Assembly: GCF_014171475.1 (NCBI RefSeq)
Contig: NZ_CP048817.1
Coordinates: 1,860,001-1,924,000, forward strand
Length of the DNA: 64,000 bases
Direction: 5' to 3'
Origin: Sphingomonas sp. So64.6b
GTDB lineage: Bacteria; Pseudomonadota; Alphaproteobacteria; Sphingomonadales; Sphingomonadaceae
Positions 1 through 8,913 of this stretch are shown piece after piece. The notes under the pieces were generated by a model. It was not told the origin of the DNA, searched no databases, and worked only from the letters and a program-made list of their open reading frames with translations. Made by a program: the position numbers and the translations under genes. The stretch's first letter is position 1; the number at the start of each line of letters is the position of its first letter.

Positions 1-1088
1 TTGCGCTCGATCTGGCCCTGTTCGGCGGCGACCGCCGGATCGCCGGCGAGCTTGCCATTGATCGTGTCGAGATCGCCCTGCAACTGCGTCTTGCGCATGG
101 TCAGCGCGGCAACCTGCGACTGCTTCTCTGCCTGCATCGAGCGCAGCGAGAGATAGAGCGGGTTGGGCGAACCCCCAGCGCCAGCAGCGCCGACCGGCTC
201 GCTGCGCGCGGCAGCCGAAGCCGCAGCAAGCTGACCGCGGAGCGCAACCATATCGGGATGATTGTCGGTAAAGCCGCGGCCGCGCGCCTCGGCGATCTGG
301 CCCTGAATGGCATTCAGACGCGCCCGTGCCGGCCCCGTCGTCGCGCCACCGCCCATGCCGGCGATCGACTGCGGTGTGCCCGCCATCTGACCGGTTACCG
401 CGGCCAGGCTCGACTGTGCCGCCGCAAGGTCGCTCTCGACCTGCGCCATCTGGGTGCGTGCCGCACCCATCCGGTCTGTCAGCGATCCGGTGCCCGGCAG
501 CGAACCGAGATAGCGGTTCTGGAAGTCGGTCTTCTTTGCCTCGGCGTCCTGCAGCTGCTTCTGCCGCTGTTCGAGTTGCGCATCGAGGAAGCGCAAGGTC
601 TGGCTCGTCTCGTCACGGTCGCCGGCGAGATTTTCCTCGACGAAGATGTCGATCAGCTTCTGCACGATCGCGCGGGTCAACTTCGGGCTGCTGCCGGTCG
701 CAGTGATCTCGAACAGATTATCCTGTTGCGCGGTCACCTTGATCGCGTTCTGCAGGCCGGCGACACGATCCGCGATATCGCGATCGTTCGACACGGTATT
801 GGCGAGATCGGTGCCGCGCACGACCTTTTGCAGATTGATTGCGGAGGTCAGCGTCTGGCGAACCCGGTCGACATCCTTTTGCTGCTCGATCTGGGTGATG
901 CCGACCTTGGACGGCAGGATCGACTGCATCTGCACGAACACACGAGCGCGCGATTCATAACTGTTGGGAATCTGCGACACGACCAGCCAGCCGACGATCG
1001 CGATCACCCAGGCGACCGCAAGCGCCAGCCAGCGCCGCGTCCAGACCGCATGCAGCGCGACCCGCAGTTCGTCATAGAGACCGTTCAC
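1..1088 (-). CDS. XrtA-system polysaccharide chain-length determinant (GumC/Wzz family), partial
   Basis: Inner-membrane protein that controls exopolysaccharide chain length. The window holds the first 362 codons; the C-terminus lies beyond the left edge. The start is GTG at 1088 (MNGLYDELRVALHAVWTRRW), 11 bases after the stop of the export gene, with a purine-rich GGGGAGCGGGGG just upstream. A membrane segment at about residues 20-40 is followed by a Wzz-type periplasmic domain (SYESRARVFVQ near residue 45) and a long Glu/Gln/Lys-rich coiled coil that runs to the edge. The neighbours (export lipoprotein, PLP decarboxylase, acyl ligase, ACP, two hydrolases) identify the PEP-CTERM/XrtA subfamily. 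The subfamily is recognised from family knowledge, not by a search. Confidence 0.88.
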   Translation of the reverse strand, partial: MNGLYDELRVALHAVWTRRWLALAVAWVIAIVGWLVVSQIPNSYESRARVFVQMQSILPSKVGITQIEQQKDVDRVRQTLTSAINLQKVVRGTDLANTVSNDRDIADRVAGLQNAIKVTAQQDNLFEITATGSSPKLTRAIVQKLIDIFVEENLAGDRDETSQTLRFLDAQLEQRQKQLQDAEAKKTDFQNRYLGSLPGTGSLTDRMGAARTQMAQVESDLAAAQSSLAAVTGQMAGTPQSIAGMGGGATTGPARARLNAIQGQIAEARGRGFTDNHPDMVALRGQLAAASAAARSEPVGAAGAGGSPNPLYLSLRSMQAEKQSQVAALTMRKTQLQGDLDTINGKLAGDPAVAAEQGQIER

Positions 1089-1099
1089 CCCCGCTCCCC

Positions 1100-1744
1100 T
1101 CAGAACATCGATTCGGGGATGATGATGACGTCGCCAGGTTCGAGCCGGACGTTCGCTTTCGCATCGCCGCTCTTGAGCAGGCTGGAAAGCTTGACGTTAT
1201 ATTCGACCTGACGACCGGTGGAGCGATCGTAGCGCACCAGCCGCGCCTTGTTGCCGGCGGCATATTCGCTGAGGCCACCGACCGCGATCATCGCGTCGAG
1301 CAAAGTCATGTTGGCGCGGTACGGGATCGATGCCGGCTTTTCGGTTGCGCCAACGATGCGCACCTGCTGGCTGAACGTGCCGGAGAAATTCTCCACGATC
1401 ACCGAAACGATCGGATCCTTGATATATTCGCCAAGCGCGATCTTCATGTCGTCGGCGAGCATTGCCGGGGTCTTGCCGACCGCAGGCATGTCTGAAATCA
1501 GCGGCGTGGTGATGCGACCGTCGGGGCGTACCTGGACCTTCGACGACAATTCGGGATTGCGCCACACGAAGATGTTGAGCTGATCGAGCGGGCCGATGAC
1601 ATATTCCTCGCCCGGCTGCTCCTGCGTGGCGACGAACGACGCTGGCGGCAGCTCGGATCGGCCACCGCCGCCGATGCAGCCGGTAAGCATGGTCGCGGCG
1701 ACACCGGCGACCGTGAACCCCTTGGAAAGCGAAGACAAACGCAT
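1100..1744 (-). CDS. XrtA-system polysaccharide export lipoprotein (Wza-like)
   Basis: Outer-membrane polysaccharide export protein of the Wza/BexD type. The 214-residue product starts MRLSSLSKGFTVAG and has a lipoprotein signal with lipobox LTGC at about residue 24, followed by a Gly-rich linker. The export domain then begins (EYVIGPLDQLNIFVWRNPEL), with a SLBB-like second half (VRIVGATEKPASIPY, LEPGDVIIIPESMF at the C-terminus). ATG 1744 is preferred over an in-frame ATG 21 bases upstream because AGGAG lies a suitable distance before it. It precedes the chain-length gene by 11 bases and is probably co-transcribed with it. The short length, without extra C-terminal domains, fits the PEP-CTERM-associated export subfamily. 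Confidence 0.88.
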   Translation of the reverse strand: MRLSSLSKGFTVAGVAATMLTGCIGGGGRSELPPASFVATQEQPGEEYVIGPLDQLNIFVWRNPELSSKVQVRPDGRITTPLISDMPAVGKTPAMLADDMKIALGEYIKDPIVSVIVENFSGTFSQQVRIVGATEKPASIPYRANMTLLDAMIAVGGLSEYAAGNKARLVRYDRSTGRQVEYNVKLSSLLKSGDAKANVRLEPGDVIIIPESMF

Positions 1745-1843
1745 TGCACAAATCTCCTGCCGCAACAGTCATCGCCGGTGACGTCATTCCGGCGAGGCGC
1801 ACGGCCACATCGAAGGCTATGCGAGCAGGAGGTAAAGATAGCG

Positions 1844-3079
1844 TTAGGATTGTCCGGTGTTGGCCGTGATTTCCGCCGGTTGCGGGTGTCCGAGGAATGC
1901 CGTCGGGCTTGCCGTCAGACCATAAGCGCCGGCCATGAACACCGCGATGATGTCACCGGGATGCGCCACGGGCAGCATGACGCGGTCGGCGAGCCGGTCG
2001 AGCGGCGTGCACAGGCAGCCGACCACGCTGACCGCCTCGGTCGGTGCGTCGTATGCGGCGGTTGCGACCGAGACCGGGTAGTTGCGCTTCACCACCGTGC
2101 CGAAATTGCCCGACGCAGCGAGTTGGTGATGCAACCCGCCATCGACAACCAGAAATACCTCGCCGCGGCTCTCCTTCCGATCGATCACGCGGGTCAGATA
2201 AACGCCGCATTCACCGACCAGCCAGCGCCCCAGCTCGATCGCGAAACGCGTGTCGGCAAGCGATCCGGCGCGTTCCGCAAGTCGCTCGCCAAGCGCGGCG
2301 CCGACCGCCTCGACGTCGAGCGCGACGTCGCCGGGGAAATAGGGGATGCCGAACCCTCCGCCGAGATTGACCAACGGCGGCATGACGCCAACCGCGTCCG
2401 CCATGCGCCCGGCCAGCGCCAACGTCTCCGCCTGAGTCTCGATGATCGCCTCGGCGCTCAACGCCTGCGAACCGGCGAAAATATGGAACCCCTGCCAGTC
2501 CACTCCAGCCGCGACGATGCGTTTGACCAGCGCCGGCACGCGATCGGCATCGACGCCGAATGGCGAGGCGCGCCCGCCCATCTTCATGCCCGACCCGCGC
2601 AATTCCATGTCGGGGTTCACCCGCACGGCAAGGCGCGGCGTGGTGCAAAGCCGCTGCCCCGCCGCAATCGCTCGCTCGGCCTCACCTTCGGATTCCAGGT
2701 TGATCGTCGCGCCCGCCATGATCGCTGCTTCGAGTTCGGCATCGCGCTTGCCCGGCCCGGCAAAACTGATGCGATCGGCCGGCTTCTCCGCCAGCGCGAG
2801 CGACAATTCGCCGCCCGACGCGACATCCAGCCCGTCGACCAGCCGCGCCAGCGCGGCAATCATCGGCGGTGCGGGGTTTGCCTTGATCGCATAATGAAGA
2901 TCGACTCTCTTTGGCATCGCCGCGCGGAACCGCGCCACGCGTGCCGCGGCAATGGCGGCATCATAGACGAATATCGGGCTGCTTCCCGCCGTCTCGATCC
3001 ATTCAGCGGCACTGCGGCCGGCAATGATCAAGGGGCCGACACCCTGGAATTCCGCCGGAATCGCGCCCATCGGCTTCAT
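1844..3079 (-). CDS. PLP-dependent decarboxylase, exosortase A system-associated
   Basis: Fold-type III PLP enzyme related to diaminopimelate and ornithine decarboxylases. Typical features are visible: FVYDAAIAAARVARFR, the PLP-lysine region HYAIKANPAPP at about residue 70, the glycine-rich phosphate site NLGGGFGIPYF, and VVGCLCTPLDRLADR, the CxxxD-type motif near the C-terminus. The start ATG 3079 overlaps the stop of the acyl ligase by 4 bases, indicating translational coupling. Reading further upstream adds only residues that overlap the ligase. In XrtA loci this enzyme sits beside the acyl-CoA ligase and ACP and is thought to make a small amine or acyl building block for the polysaccharide; the substrate is unknown. 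The product has 411 residues. Confidence 0.88.
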   Translation of the reverse strand: MKPMGAIPAEFQGVGPLIIAGRSAAEWIETAGSSPIFVYDAAIAAARVARFRAAMPKRVDLHYAIKANPAPPMIAALARLVDGLDVASGGELSLALAEKPADRISFAGPGKRDAELEAAIMAGATINLESEGEAERAIAAGQRLCTTPRLAVRVNPDMELRGSGMKMGGRASPFGVDADRVPALVKRIVAAGVDWQGFHIFAGSQALSAEAIIETQAETLALAGRMADAVGVMPPLVNLGGGFGIPYFPGDVALDVEAVGAALGERLAERAGSLADTRFAIELGRWLVGECGVYLTRVIDRKESRGEVFLVVDGGLHHQLAASGNFGTVVKRNYPVSVATAAYDAPTEAVSVVGCLCTPLDRLADRVMLPVAHPGDIIAVFMAGAYGLTASPTAFLGHPQPAEITANTGQS

Positions 3080-4584
3080 GACGTCATCTCCGCCTTCAAC
3101 CCCGCTCGATCGAGCTTGCCATTGGCATTCCTCGGCAGGGCGTCGCGCCATTCATAGCGCGTCGGCTGCATGAAGCTCGGCAAATCGCGCCGCAGCCTTT
3201 CACGCAACCTCATTTCGGCCTCACCCTCATCGTTAATCGCCCGCGCGACCACGACGATCGCCTGACCGAGCCGCACATCCGGCACGCCCAACGCAACCGC
3301 TTCGGCCGCCTCGCCGCCCGACAGCACAGCTTCCTCGATCTCGGTAGGACTGATCCGGTTGCCCGCCGACTTGATCATCTCGTCGTCACGCCCGACAAAG
3401 CGGAACAGGCCGTCCGCGCCTTCGATCACCGTATCGCCGGACCATACGGCGTTACCGCCCGACTTCGCCCAATGCGGCGCGGGCCGGAAACGCTGCGCCG
3501 TGCGCTCGGCGTCCAGCCAATATCCTTGCGCCACGAGCGGACCGGCATGGACGAGTTCGCCGGATTCGCCAGACGCGGCGCGCGTGCCATCGGGCCGCAC
3601 CGCCATCACCTCGGCAAAGGGGATCGCCCTGCCCATCGCATCGGGATGTGCGTCGATCAGGGCGGGCTCGAGATAGGTCGAGCGGAACGCTTCGGTCAGG
3701 CCATACATCGGATAGAGATCCGCCTGAGGAAACCGCTCGCGCAAACCACGGATCATGCGCGGCGTCAGCGCTCCACCCGAATTGGTCAGTCGCCGCAGCC
3801 GTGCCGCGGTCTCGACCGGCCATTCCGCATCGAGCAACTGTACCCATAAGGGGGGCACGCCGGCCAGCGTCGTCGCCTCGAACCGGTCGACCGCCTTCAC
3901 TACGTCGCGCGCCGTGAGATAGTCGAGCGGCGCATAGCTCGCGCCGGCCGCCCAGGTCGAGAAAAGCTGATTCTGCCCATAGTCGAAACTCAGCGGCAGC
4001 ACGCCAAGCACGCGATCGTGCGGCATGAGCTTGAGATAATGCGCGACCGAGATCGCGCCGAGCCAGAGATTGGCATGGCTCAGCATCACGCCCTTGGGCC
4101 GCCCGGTTGACCCCGAGGTGTACAGAATGGCTGCCAGCGCATCCGGATCGGCCGATGACGGCGGCATGGCGTCAGTCGACGCGATCTCATCCTCCAGCAC
4201 CGATCGGCAAGCCGCCGGCACATCGTCCGCTTCCAGCGTACCGACGCGTGCGGACTGGGTGACGAGCAATGCCGCGCCGCTGTCCGCCAATATATGCGCG
4301 ACCTGGGCGCGTTTGAGCATCGGATTGACCGGCACATGCACCAGCCCGGCACGCGGCGCGGCCAGTGGCAGAACACAGGCAAGCCGCGTCTTGGGCAGCC
4401 AGCTCGCAACCCGGTCACCCGGCGCAAGGCCCTGAACGGCGAGCCAGGCCGCCACCTGACCGGTCAGTGCCTCCAATCCGGCAAAATCGAGTATCCCCGC
4501 GCGATCGATCAGAGCGACATCTTGCGGCACACCGCCCAGCGGCAATGTGTCGATCGGATATGGCGTGGGATCGAGTGCAATCAT
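3076..4584 (-). CDS. acyl-CoA ligase (AMP-forming), exosortase A system-associated
   Basis: ANL-superfamily adenylate-forming enzyme of 502 residues. The AMP-binding P-loop YTSGSTGRPKGVMLSH lies at about residue 155, the A5-type motif YPMYGLTEAFRSTY near 290, the hinge region FRFVGRDDEMIKSAGNRISP near 395, and the C-terminal catalytic lysine region LPRNANGKLDR near 490. It activates a carboxylic acid as an adenylate and probably loads it onto CoA or the small acyl carrier protein encoded divergently at 4700. Its stop overlaps the decarboxylase start (ATGA). It is the first gene of the minus-strand XrtA unit; the 115-base gap before the divergent ACP gene probably holds both promoters. Confidence 0.9.
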   Translation of the reverse strand: MIALDPTPYPIDTLPLGGVPQDVALIDRAGILDFAGLEALTGQVAAWLAVQGLAPGDRVASWLPKTRLACVLPLAAPRAGLVHVPVNPMLKRAQVAHILADSGAALLVTQSARVGTLEADDVPAACRSVLEDEIASTDAMPPSSADPDALAAILYTSGSTGRPKGVMLSHANLWLGAISVAHYLKLMPHDRVLGVLPLSFDYGQNQLFSTWAAGASYAPLDYLTARDVVKAVDRFEATTLAGVPPLWVQLLDAEWPVETAARLRRLTNSGGALTPRMIRGLRERFPQADLYPMYGLTEAFRSTYLEPALIDAHPDAMGRAIPFAEVMAVRPDGTRAASGESGELVHAGPLVAQGYWLDAERTAQRFRPAPHWAKSGGNAVWSGDTVIEGADGLFRFVGRDDEMIKSAGNRISPTEIEEAVLSGGEAAEAVALGVPDVRLGQAIVVVARAINDEGEAEMRLRERLRRDLPSFMQPTRYEWRDALPRNANGKLDRAGLKAEMTS

Positions 4585-4699
4585 ACCCCTTGATAGCTTC
4601 CGTCACCGTCCTGCCAAGCGGCCCGTTGACCCTGCCCTTGGCAGAGCCCGTCGCATTCTCTAACGGCGGCTCCATCACAGGGGAAAACAAGGGTCCGCA

Positions 4700-4969
4700 G
4701 TGCTTCCTGATGACGCTAACCAGATCGAGGCGACCGTCCGTGCCGTTTTGCGTGATGTGCTTGGCCTAAGCGACGATCGCGTGAACGCCTTTCGCAGCGA
4801 AACGCCATTGTTCGGCGCGCTACCAGAACTCGATTCGATGGCCGTTGCCGGCCTGCTCACCGAAATCGAGGAACGGCTCGGTATCCTGATCGAGGATGAC
4901 GAGGTCGATGGTGAGATGCTCGAGACATTCGGCGCGCTGGTCCGCTTCGCCACCGCCAAGGCCCAATAA
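4700..4969 (+). CDS. acyl carrier protein of the XrtA locus
   Basis: Small acidic acyl carrier protein of 89 residues. The phosphopantetheine attachment site is the serine in ELDSMAV (residue 46), set in a helical, Asp/Glu-rich sequence typical of the family. Translation probably starts at GTG 4700, with AAGGG about 8 bases upstream. It heads the plus-strand half of the locus, followed 27 bases later by hydrolase 2 and then hydrolase 1, and is divergent from the acyl ligase that could load it. It is a dedicated carrier, not the fatty-acid ACP: the sequence around the serine is DSM rather than DSL, and no fab genes lie nearby. Confidence 0.87.
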   Translation: MLPDDANQIEATVRAVLRDVLGLSDDRVNAFRSETPLFGALPELDSMAVAGLLTEIEERLGILIEDDEVDGEMLETFGALVRFATAKAQ

Positions 4970-4996
4970 TGGGCGCGCATTCATGAGCAGAAGCGG

Positions 4997-5719
4997 GTGA
5001 TCGACCATTACGACTGGCCCGGCGGGCGCGAGGCGATGCTTCGTTTCGGCCCCGCGACCGGTCCGGTGGTGATCGCGGCGATGCCGCTGTTCGAGGAAGC
5101 GAACCGCACCCGCGCCTTCATGGTCGCGATCCTGCGTGGCCTTGCGGAACACGGCATTGCCAGCGCCCTGCCCGACCTTCCCGGCACCGGAGAGAGCTTG
5201 AGGCCGACAGAACAGTCTAGTATCAGAGAGTTACGTCAAGCTTTTGAGTTCGTATCGGAGACTTTTTCAAGCCAAGGTCGTTCAGTTCATGGTCTTGGAG
5301 TCCGAAGCGGTTGCCTGCTCGATACGCTCGCATTGTTGGATAGCCGCTGGCACCTGACGCCAATGGACGGCGCCGATCTGCTCCGCGACCTCAGTCGCAT
5401 CAAGCAGGCATCCCAGCGGGAAGGCGGCGAGCATTTCGATCCGCTCGACTCCGTCGGTGACAAACACGATCTGCCCATCGAGATTGCCGGCAATTTCATA
5501 TCTCGGCAATTGCTCGGCGAACTCAGTGGGGTCAGTGCTTTTTCCAGTGAAACCAATGCGACATTGCGAACAGTTCGACTGGACAGTGATCCGAAGCAGG
5601 CGGACCTGAAAGTAACCGGCACGCCATTGTGGCGCCGCGCTGAGCCCGGCAACGATCCTGCGCTTGCGATGATGCTGGCGGACGATATCGCCACCTGGGT
5701 CAAGTCATGCGCCGCATAA
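4997..5719 (+). CDS. alpha/beta hydrolase 2, exosortase A system-associated
   Basis: Alpha/beta-hydrolase-like protein of 240 residues, the type that follows the ACP in XrtA loci. The early segment VIAAMPLFEEANRTR and the phrase DLPGTGES at about residue 55 are recognisable, as is VRSGCLLD near 102, where the nucleophile elbow would be expected. No convincing GxSxG is seen, so activity is uncertain. The start is GTG 4997; other nearby ATGs run into stops. It overlaps hydrolase 1 by 13 bases. The middle (about 5215-5340) is richer in A/T and in rare codons such as AGA, AGT and TTT than its surroundings, which may mark a poorly conserved or recombined segment. Confidence 0.78.
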   Translation: MIDHYDWPGGREAMLRFGPATGPVVIAAMPLFEEANRTRAFMVAILRGLAEHGIASALPDLPGTGESLRPTEQSSIRELRQAFEFVSETFSSQGRSVHGLGVRSGCLLDTLALLDSRWHLTPMDGADLLRDLSRIKQASQREGGEHFDPLDSVGDKHDLPIEIAGNFISRQLLGELSGVSAFSSETNATLRTVRLDSDPKQADLKVTGTPLWRRAEPGNDPALAMMLADDIATWVKSCAA

Positions 5720-6498
5720 TCTCCTTCCCCTGCGCCGGCGAAACGCTTGCGGGCACGATCGACGAGGCGACCGGGACTACCGGGCTGCTCATCGTATCGG
5801 GCGGCAACGAGATTCGCATCGGTGCGCATCGCGGCATGGCGTCGCTCGCCGCGGGCCTTGCCCGGGCAGGAATCCCCGTATTCCGCTACGACCGGCGCGG
5901 GATCGGCGATTCGACCGGCGAAAATGGCGGATTCGCGGCGTCGGCCGACGACATCAAAGCGGCCGCCGCGGCATTCCGGGCGGCCGCGCCGCACCTCACC
6001 CGCCTCGCCGCCTTTGGCAATTGCGACGCCGCGACGTCACTCGCATTGTTCCACCGCGACGCCGATATCGAGACGCTGATCCTGGCCAACCCCTGGGTGA
6101 TCGAGGACAGCGCCGATGACGATCTGCCCCCCGCCGCCGCGATCCGTGCGCGCTATATCGAACGGCTGCGCGATCCCGCGACCTGGCTGAGGCTGATCCG
6201 AGGTGGTGTTGATCTACGGAAGTTATTCAAAGGCTTAGCGAAAGCTTCGAAGAAAGAAAATCAACAACCCGATAACCTGGCGGCGCGAATTCGGGCGGCA
6301 CTAAGCGGCCATACCGATAGCGTCACCTTCGTTCTGGCAAGACAGGATGCGACGGCGATCGCCTTTGCCGATGCCTGCCGTCAGAGTGGATGGGCACCGC
6401 AGGCCCATATCATCGACACCGCATCACACAGCTTTGCCCGGGCTGGCGACGCAGCCGAGCTGGAAGCCGTTATCAGCGCGCAATTGACGCGCGACTGA
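5707..6498 (+). CDS. alpha/beta hydrolase 1, exosortase A system-associated
   Basis: Alpha/beta hydrolase of 263 residues, matching hydrolase 1 of PEP-CTERM/XrtA loci. GLLIVSGGNEIRIGAHRG lies at about residues 26-43, and FRYDRRGIGDSTGE near 60 is the oxyanion/turn region. AAFGNCDAATSLALF near 100 has GNCDA, a Cys at the nucleophile elbow instead of Ser. A C-terminal TASHSF supplies a likely catalytic His. It overlaps hydrolase 2 by 13 bases. A stretch at about 6200-6290 is locally A/T-rich (KASKKENQQP). The probable role is hydrolysis of a thioester or ester intermediate of the exopolysaccharide pathway; the substrate is not known. Confidence 0.8.
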   Translation: MRRIISFPCAGETLAGTIDEATGTTGLLIVSGGNEIRIGAHRGMASLAAGLARAGIPVFRYDRRGIGDSTGENGGFAASADDIKAAAAAFRAAAPHLTRLAAFGNCDAATSLALFHRDADIETLILANPWVIEDSADDDLPPAAAIRARYIERLRDPATWLRLIRGGVDLRKLFKGLAKASKKENQQPDNLAARIRAALSGHTDSVTFVLARQDATAIAFADACRQSGWAPQAHIIDTASHSFARAGDAAELEAVISAQLTRD

Positions 6499-6500
6499 AC

Positions 6501-7466
6501 TTACTCCGCCGCTTCGGCAACCTCGAACGCCGCCGACGCCAGGAACCGTTCTGCATCCAGCGCCGCCATGCACCCGGTGCCCGCAGCGGTCACCGCCTGA
6601 CGATAGATCTTGTCCATGACGTCGCCACAGGCGAACACACCCGGCACGCTGGTCCGCGTGGTACCGGTCTCGACTGCAATATAACCGTCCGAATCAAGCG
6701 CGAGATGTCCGCGGAACAGCTCTGTCGCCGGATGATGCCCGATCGCGACGAACCCGCCATCGACATCGACACGCGAAATCTCACCGGTCACCGTGTCGCG
6801 CAACTCTATGCCGACTAGGCCCGACGTGCCGCCGCCATCGACGAAGCTGGCGACTTCCTTGTTCCACAGCACCTTGATGCCCTTGTGCGCGAATAACCGG
6901 TCCTGCAGGATCTTCTCGGCGCGGAAACTGTCGCGGCGATGGATCAGCGTCACATCGGGCGAATGATTGGTCAGGTACAGCGCCTCCTCGACCGCGGTAT
7001 TGCCGCCGCCGATCACCGCGACGCGCTTGCCACGATAGAAGAAGCCGTCACAGGTCGCGCAAGCACTGACCCCCTTGCCCTTGAGCAGTTCCTCGCTGTC
7101 GAGCCCGAGCCATTTGGCCTGTGCACCGGTCGCAATGACCAGCACATCGCCCTCATAGACATCGCCGCCATCGCCGATCAGGCGGAACGGCCGCCGGGTC
7201 AGGTCGACTTCGACGATCGTATCCCACATCAGCCGCGTGCCGACATGCTCGGCCTGGGCTTGCATCTGCTCCATCAGCCAGGGCCCCTGGATCACGTCGG
7301 CAAAGCCCGGATAATTCTCGACATCGGTCGTGGTGGTCAGCTGGCCGCCCGGCTGGATACCCTGCACGACGATCGGCGCCATCCCGGCGCGCGCGCCGTA
7401 GATGGCGGCGGACAGGCCGGCCGGGCCGGAGCCGAGGATGAGCATCTTGGTCGTATGGGTGGTCAT
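6501..7466 (-). CDS. trxB: thioredoxin-disulfide reductase
   Basis: Cytosolic flavoenzyme that passes electrons from NADPH to thioredoxin. The 321-residue product has the FAD dinucleotide motif GSGPAG (residues 12-17), the redox-active CATC (136-139), the NADPH motif GGGNTA (153-158) and the C-terminal FAD motif [19 protein letters not shown]. Length and order match the bacterial low-molecular-weight TrxB. It is convergent with hydrolase 1, with two bases between the stops, and is read as a single gene toward the XrtA locus. Confidence 0.96.
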   Translation of the reverse strand: MTTHTTKMLILGSGPAGLSAAIYGARAGMAPIVVQGIQPGGQLTTTTDVENYPGFADVIQGPWLMEQMQAQAEHVGTRLMWDTIVEVDLTRRPFRLIGDGGDVYEGDVLVIATGAQAKWLGLDSEELLKGKGVSACATCDGFFYRGKRVAVIGGGNTAVEEALYLTNHSPDVTLIHRRDSFRAEKILQDRLFAHKGIKVLWNKEVASFVDGGGTSGLVGIELRDTVTGEISRVDVDGGFVAIGHHPATELFRGHLALDSDGYIAVETGTTRTSVPGVFACGDVMDKIYRQAVTAAGTGCMAALDAERFLASAAFEVAEAAE

Positions 7467-7633
7467 GAAAGCGTCCGTTCTGGCGAAGCGGCGCTTCTAG
7501 GGTGCACGCGACCGCATTTGCAACATGGGAGGTCGCTGCCAGGGTGGAAGCATATCGATTCTTGGCCGATCCCTAGATGCGATTGTGCGTATGCGCGGTA
7601 TAAGCCTTATATAACCGACGGCGAGGATCCGAG

Positions 7634-8248
7634 ATGCTGTTCCGAACGACCTTCCTGGCACTGGCGCTTACGGCGTCGATCGGCGCCCAGGCGCAAACCT
7701 CGCCCGCACCGCCTCCGGCACCTGCCACGGTTCGTGTCGCGCTGGAAACAGATCAGGGCCGAATCGTCCTCGAACTCGAAAAAGAGCGCGCGCAGATCAC
7801 CACGGCGAACTTCCTGCGTTATGTCGATCAGAAGCGGCTCGACGGGATCGGCTTCTATCGCGCGGTGAAGGTCGCCCCCAAGTTCGGTTTCGTCCAGTTC
7901 GGCGTGCAAAATGCACCGAAACGCGTGCTGCCGCCGATCAAGCATGAACCGACCACGCTGACCGGCCTCAAGCATGTGAGCGGCACGATCTCGACCGCGC
8001 GCTATGCGCCGGGCACGGCGAGTGGCGACTTCACCATCATGGTCGGCGACCAGCCATCACTCGATGCCGATCCAAGCCAGCCGGGCGACAATCTCGGTTA
8101 TGCCGCATTCGGTCATGTCGTAGAGGGTATGGACGTGATCGTGCGGGTACTCGACGCAACGCCCTCGCCGACCGCCGGCGAAGGCGTGATGAAGGGCCAG
8201 ATGCTGGTGCCGCCGATCCTGATCAAGAGTGCGCGGCGGCTACCCTGA
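7634..8248 (+). CDS. periplasmic cyclophilin-type peptidyl-prolyl isomerase
   Basis: Peptidyl-prolyl cis-trans isomerase of the cyclophilin family, 204 residues, probably folding exported proteins. An N-terminal signal peptide (MLFRTTFLALALTASIGAQAQ) is followed by a Pro/Ala linker and the cyclophilin core. The core includes LETDQGRIVLELEKERA, TANFLRYVD and FGHVVEGMDV; GTISTARYAPGTASGDFTI corresponds to the usual active-site loop, with Thr/Tyr where many cyclophilins have MAR. It stands alone, facing the tRNA-Met. Confidence 0.9.
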   Translation: MLFRTTFLALALTASIGAQAQTSPAPPPAPATVRVALETDQGRIVLELEKERAQITTANFLRYVDQKRLDGIGFYRAVKVAPKFGFVQFGVQNAPKRVLPPIKHEPTTLTGLKHVSGTISTARYAPGTASGDFTIMVGDQPSLDADPSQPGDNLGYAAFGHVVEGMDVIVRVLDATPSPTAGEGVMKGQMLVPPILIKSARRLP

Positions 8249-8272
8249 TATGGTTTGGAAAAGGCTCGCGAG

Positions 8273-8349
8273 TGGTAGCGGAGGAGGGACTTGAACCCCC
8301 GACCTCAGGATTATGATTCCCGCGCTCTAACCAGCTGAGCTACTCCGCC
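8273..8349 (-). tRNA. tRNA-Met (CAT), elongator type
   Basis: A full cloverleaf can be folded on the minus strand: acceptor GGCGGAG with a G-U closing pair, D-arm GCTC/GAGC, anticodon loop ATCATAA (anticodon CAT), T-loop TTCAAGT, and an encoded CCA end at 8273-8275. It lacks the C1-A72 mismatch and the initiator anticodon-stem G-C triplet, so elongator Met is favoured. tRNA-Ile2 (CAT read as lysidine-AU) cannot be fully excluded by eye. Confidence 0.88.
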
Positions 8350-8403
8350 CCGCAGGGCCGCTAACTCGCGAGGCGCGGGCTATAGGAATGCCTGCCGGAT
8401 CGG

Positions 8404-8913
8404 TCAAGCGAACATGTGACGCGATAGCGGTTCCCATGATCCGCCGCGATACCACCAGCTCGCCAGTCCCGCGATTTGGACGGGTCGCGGGCGGAAATCC
8501 AGCTCCAGCATGGCCTGCAGCGCCTTGGCCTCGGCCGGCGTCACCTTGTTCTGGACCGTGACGTGCGGCCGCCAGCCGACCGCGTCCTGCGGCGTCAGCA
8601 TCGCCGCGAACGCATCGGCCAGCCGATCGCGGATATCGGCCAGTTCGGGTGATTCGATGCGGAACGCCACGCCTTTGCCCAGCGACATCAAACCGGCGAT
8701 CCGTGCCGCCGGCGCGGGCACGCCGCGCGTCTCGCTGGCCAGTCGCTGCTTGAGTTCGGCCTCGAGCGACGGCCCGAGATGGTGGAACATGGTCAGGTGC
8801 GCAGTGAGCTGATTGCGCTCGGCGGGATAATGCGCGCGGCGCAAATTATCGAAATACGCCGCATCCTGCTTGCCGAACAGCGCCGTGACGATGATCGGCG
8901 CCGGACCGCTCAA
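8404..8913 (-). CDS. 2'-5' RNA ligase family protein (2H phosphoesterase)
   Basis: Small 2H phosphoesterase of 169 residues. The two family HxT motifs are present: HLT in [12 protein letters not shown] at about residue 43, and HVT in [11 protein letters not shown] near 120. The proposed start is TTG 8913, which overlaps the kup stop as TTGA, the same 4-base coupling seen throughout this genome. Frames upstream of it only repeat kup sequence. Family members act on cyclic phosphate or 2'-5' linked RNA ends; the substrate here is unknown. Confidence 0.85.
   Translation of the reverse strand: MSGPAPIIVTALFGKQDAAYFDNLRRAHYPAERNQLTAHLTMFHHLGPSLEAELKQRLASETRGVPAPAARIAGLMSLGKGVAFRIESPELADIRDRLADAFAAMLTPQDAVGWRPHVTVQNKVTPAEAKALQAMLELDFRPRPVQIAGLASWWYRGGSWEPLSRHMFA

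Noticed and set aside
258..1211. Long plus-strand reading frame of 317 codons
   Set aside because: It is antisense to the chain-length and export genes, Arg/His-rich with no family pattern, and is explained by the high GC of the real genes.
8273..8349. Initiator tRNA-Met
   Set aside because: The acceptor begins GGCGGAG rather than with the C1-A72 mismatch, and the anticodon stem lacks the GGG/CCC triplets of initiators.
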